Source of the DNA: Acidobacteriota bacterium
GTDB taxonomy: Bacteria > Acidobacteriota > Thermoanaerobaculia > Multivoradales > J023
Assembly (NCBI GenBank): GCA_029263315.1
Contig: JAJCXR010000026.1
Span: forward strand, 124,001-188,000
Direction of reading: 5' to 3'
DNA: 64,000 nt
How positions within the stretch are numbered: the stretch's first letter is position 1; every line of letters begins with the position of its first letter. This document shows positions 62,668-64,000 of the stretch, piece after piece. Below the pieces are notes generated by a model, which worked only from the letters and a program-made list of their open reading frames with translations, had not been told where the DNA came from and did no database searches. The translations under genes were made by a program, and so were the position numbers.

Positions 62668-63426
62668 ATGGCGACGGTCGTGTCTCTAGCAAATCAGAAG
62701 GGTGGGGTCGGCAAGACGACCACCGCCATCAATCTGTCTTCCGCCCTCGGTGTCTTGGAAAAACGTGTCTTGCTGGTGGACTGTGATCCCCAAGGCAATG
62801 CAACGCGGGGACTGGGATGCCGCGCCGATGCGCCTCACCTCTACCATGTGATGGTGGGTGAAGCGAAGGCGGCGGATGCCATCAGGCCAACGAAATTTCC
62901 TGGTCTGAGCGTGCTGCCCTCGGACCGCGAATTGGTGGGTGTCGAAGTAGAGTTCGTAGGCAGAGAAGATTGGGAGAAGCAGCTTCGCTGGGCCCTGCGG
63001 GAGATAGATGATCAGTACGATTTCATCTTCCTGGATTGCCCCCCATCCCTAGGGCACTTGACGGTCAACACGCTAGCTGCGGCGGATATGATCTTGGTGC
63101 CGTTGCAAAGTGAGTATTATGCCCTCGAAGGAATCAGCGAGTTGGTTGCGACGGTGCGCAGGGTACAAAGCCATCTCAATCCGCAGTTGGAAATTGGCGG
63201 CATCCTGTTGACCATGTACGATGATCGGACCAATCTTTCGCAAGATGTTGCGGCCGAGGCCCGTCGTTTCTTCGAAGGTAAAGTGTTCAAGAACAAGGTC
63301 CCGAGGAATATTCGACTGGCCGAGGCGCCTAGCCATGGTCTGCCGATTCTTCAATACGACATCAAGAGTCGCGGCGCCATCGCTTACCTGGCCGTCGCCC
63401 GAGAGTTTCTCAAGAGGTTGGCATGA
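62668..63426 (+). CDS. parA: Chromosome-partitioning ATPase ParA/Soj
   Basis: 252 residues. Deviant Walker A KGGVGKTT in VVSLANQKGGVGKTTTAINL, with the signature lysine, then LLVDCDPQGNATRGLG and FIFLDCPPSLGHLTVN. Its length and lack of an N-terminal DNA-binding domain fit the chromosomal (type Ib-like) Soj class. ParA gradients move ParB-parS complexes. The stop overlaps the parB start by four bases (ATGA). Confidence 0.96.
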   Translation: MATVVSLANQKGGVGKTTTAINLSSALGVLEKRVLLVDCDPQGNATRGLGCRADAPHLYHVMVGEAKAADAIRPTKFPGLSVLPSDRELVGVEVEFVGREDWEKQLRWALREIDDQYDFIFLDCPPSLGHLTVNTLAAADMILVPLQSEYYALEGISELVATVRRVQSHLNPQLEIGGILLTMYDDRTNLSQDVAAEARRFFEGKVFKNKVPRNIRLAEAPSHGLPILQYDIKSRGAIAYLAVAREFLKRLA

Positions 63427-64000
63427 GTGCAAAAAGAAAAGGCCTGGGCCGGGGATTGGATGCTCTCCTAGGGAGCGATCCGGTCAAGGGGGATGCCAAG
63501 GCGGAGGCCCCCAAGGGATTCTTGGAGATTGCGGTCGAAAACCTAGAGCCCAATCGATTTCAGCCACGAACGACGTTTGACGAGTCAGGCCTCGACGACC
63601 TGGCGGAATCGATTCGTACCCAAGGTGTTGTTCAGCCGATCGTCGTAACACCCAAGGGCCCGGGGCGCTATACGATCATTGCCGGCGAGCGACGGTGGCG
63701 AGCTTCCCAGCGGGCTGGGCTCAAAGAAGTCCCGGTGGTGGTCCGCGAGGTCACGAACGATCAACAACTGCTCGAAATGGCGCTGGTGGAGAATGTTCAG
63801 CGGGCGGATTTGAACCCGATCGAAGAAGCGGAGGCCTACCGAACCCTAGGCGATTCCTTCGAGCTGTCGCAGGAAGAGATTGCAACGCGGGTTGGAAAAG
63901 GCAGAACGACGGTCACCAACGCCCTGCGGCTCCTACGCCTTCCCCAAGAGATACAGGATTATTTGCGGGATGGTCGCCTGACAGCTGGCCAAGCTCGCCC
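63423..64000 (+). CDS. parB: Chromosome-partitioning protein ParB/Spo0J, N-terminal part
   Basis: 192 codons are visible; the gene runs past the window. An N-terminal basic GLGRGLDALLG (ParA-stimulating motif) is followed by the CTPase ParB_N domain with NRFQPRTTFDE, IIAGERRWRA (GERRxR motif) and ENVQRADLNPIEEAEAY, then the helix-turn-helix QEEIATRVGKGRTTVTN. It loads at parS and slides as a CTP clamp. The C-terminal dimerisation domain is outside the window. Confidence 0.96.
   Translation, partial: MSAKRKGLGRGLDALLGSDPVKGDAKAEAPKGFLEIAVENLEPNRFQPRTTFDESGLDDLAESIRTQGVVQPIVVTPKGPGRYTIIAGERRWRASQRAGLKEVPVVVREVTNDQQLLEMALVENVQRADLNPIEEAEAYRTLGDSFELSQEEIATRVGKGRTTVTNALRLLRLPQEIQDYLRDGRLTAGQAR

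Overview
This 64 kb window is a single, moderately GC-rich chromosomal segment from a Gram-negative bacterium. It spans the replication-origin neighbourhood. The most likely phylum is Acidobacteriota. The support is several secreted VWA proteins of the 'acidobacterial VWFA-related' type, an Oar-like TonB receptor with an N-terminal carboxypeptidase-regulatory-like domain, many secreted TPR proteins, ASPIC/UnbV (CRTAC1-type) beta-propeller lipoproteins and a divergent Hfq. This is inference from gene content; no 16S gene is present. Non-ATG starts (GTG, TTG) are common, usually with a good Shine-Dalgarno.

Region 1 (1-6.7 kb) is housekeeping: the 3' end of purD, a ricT-hfq pair, pdxA, pckA, and on the minus strand thiI and miaE.

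Region 2 (6.7-36.6 kb) is a 30 kb block in which nearly every product carries an export signal and most carry TPRs. It holds a seven-haem cytochrome-TPR fusion, a TPR protein, a Tat-type sulfite-oxidase-like molybdoenzyme, and a duplicated CRTAC1-TPR-CRTAC1-TPR operon. It continues with a TonB-dependent receptor that has its own promoter and terminator, and a VWA-TPR-VWA-transglutaminase/TPR operon facing a divergent VWA paralogue. It ends with a sulfatase-fold/TPR lipoprotein whose nucleophile is replaced, a secreted atypical kinase and a further TPR protein. This block is the best candidate for an undescribed cell-envelope system.

Region 3 (36.8-40.6 kb) has a sugar nucleotidyltransferase, a CYTH protein, an M20 dipeptidase and a transaldolase-family enzyme.

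Region 4 (40.7-49.9 kb) is the classic origin cluster dnaA-dnaN-recF-gyrB-gyrA on the minus strand, with DnaA-box-like arrays on both sides of dnaA. Region 5 (50-57.8 kb) separates the two conserved halves of the origin locus. It holds mutY, a double cyclic-nucleotide-binding protein, a minus-strand ffs-dnaX-ybaB-recR-aminotransferase-P-loop NTPase run, tadA and two serine tRNAs. Region 6 (58.1-64 kb) is rpmH-rnpA-yidD-yidC-jag-rsmG-parA-parB, with a parS palindrome abutting the rsmG start codon.

No CRISPR array, insertion sequence, prophage or plasmid signature was seen.
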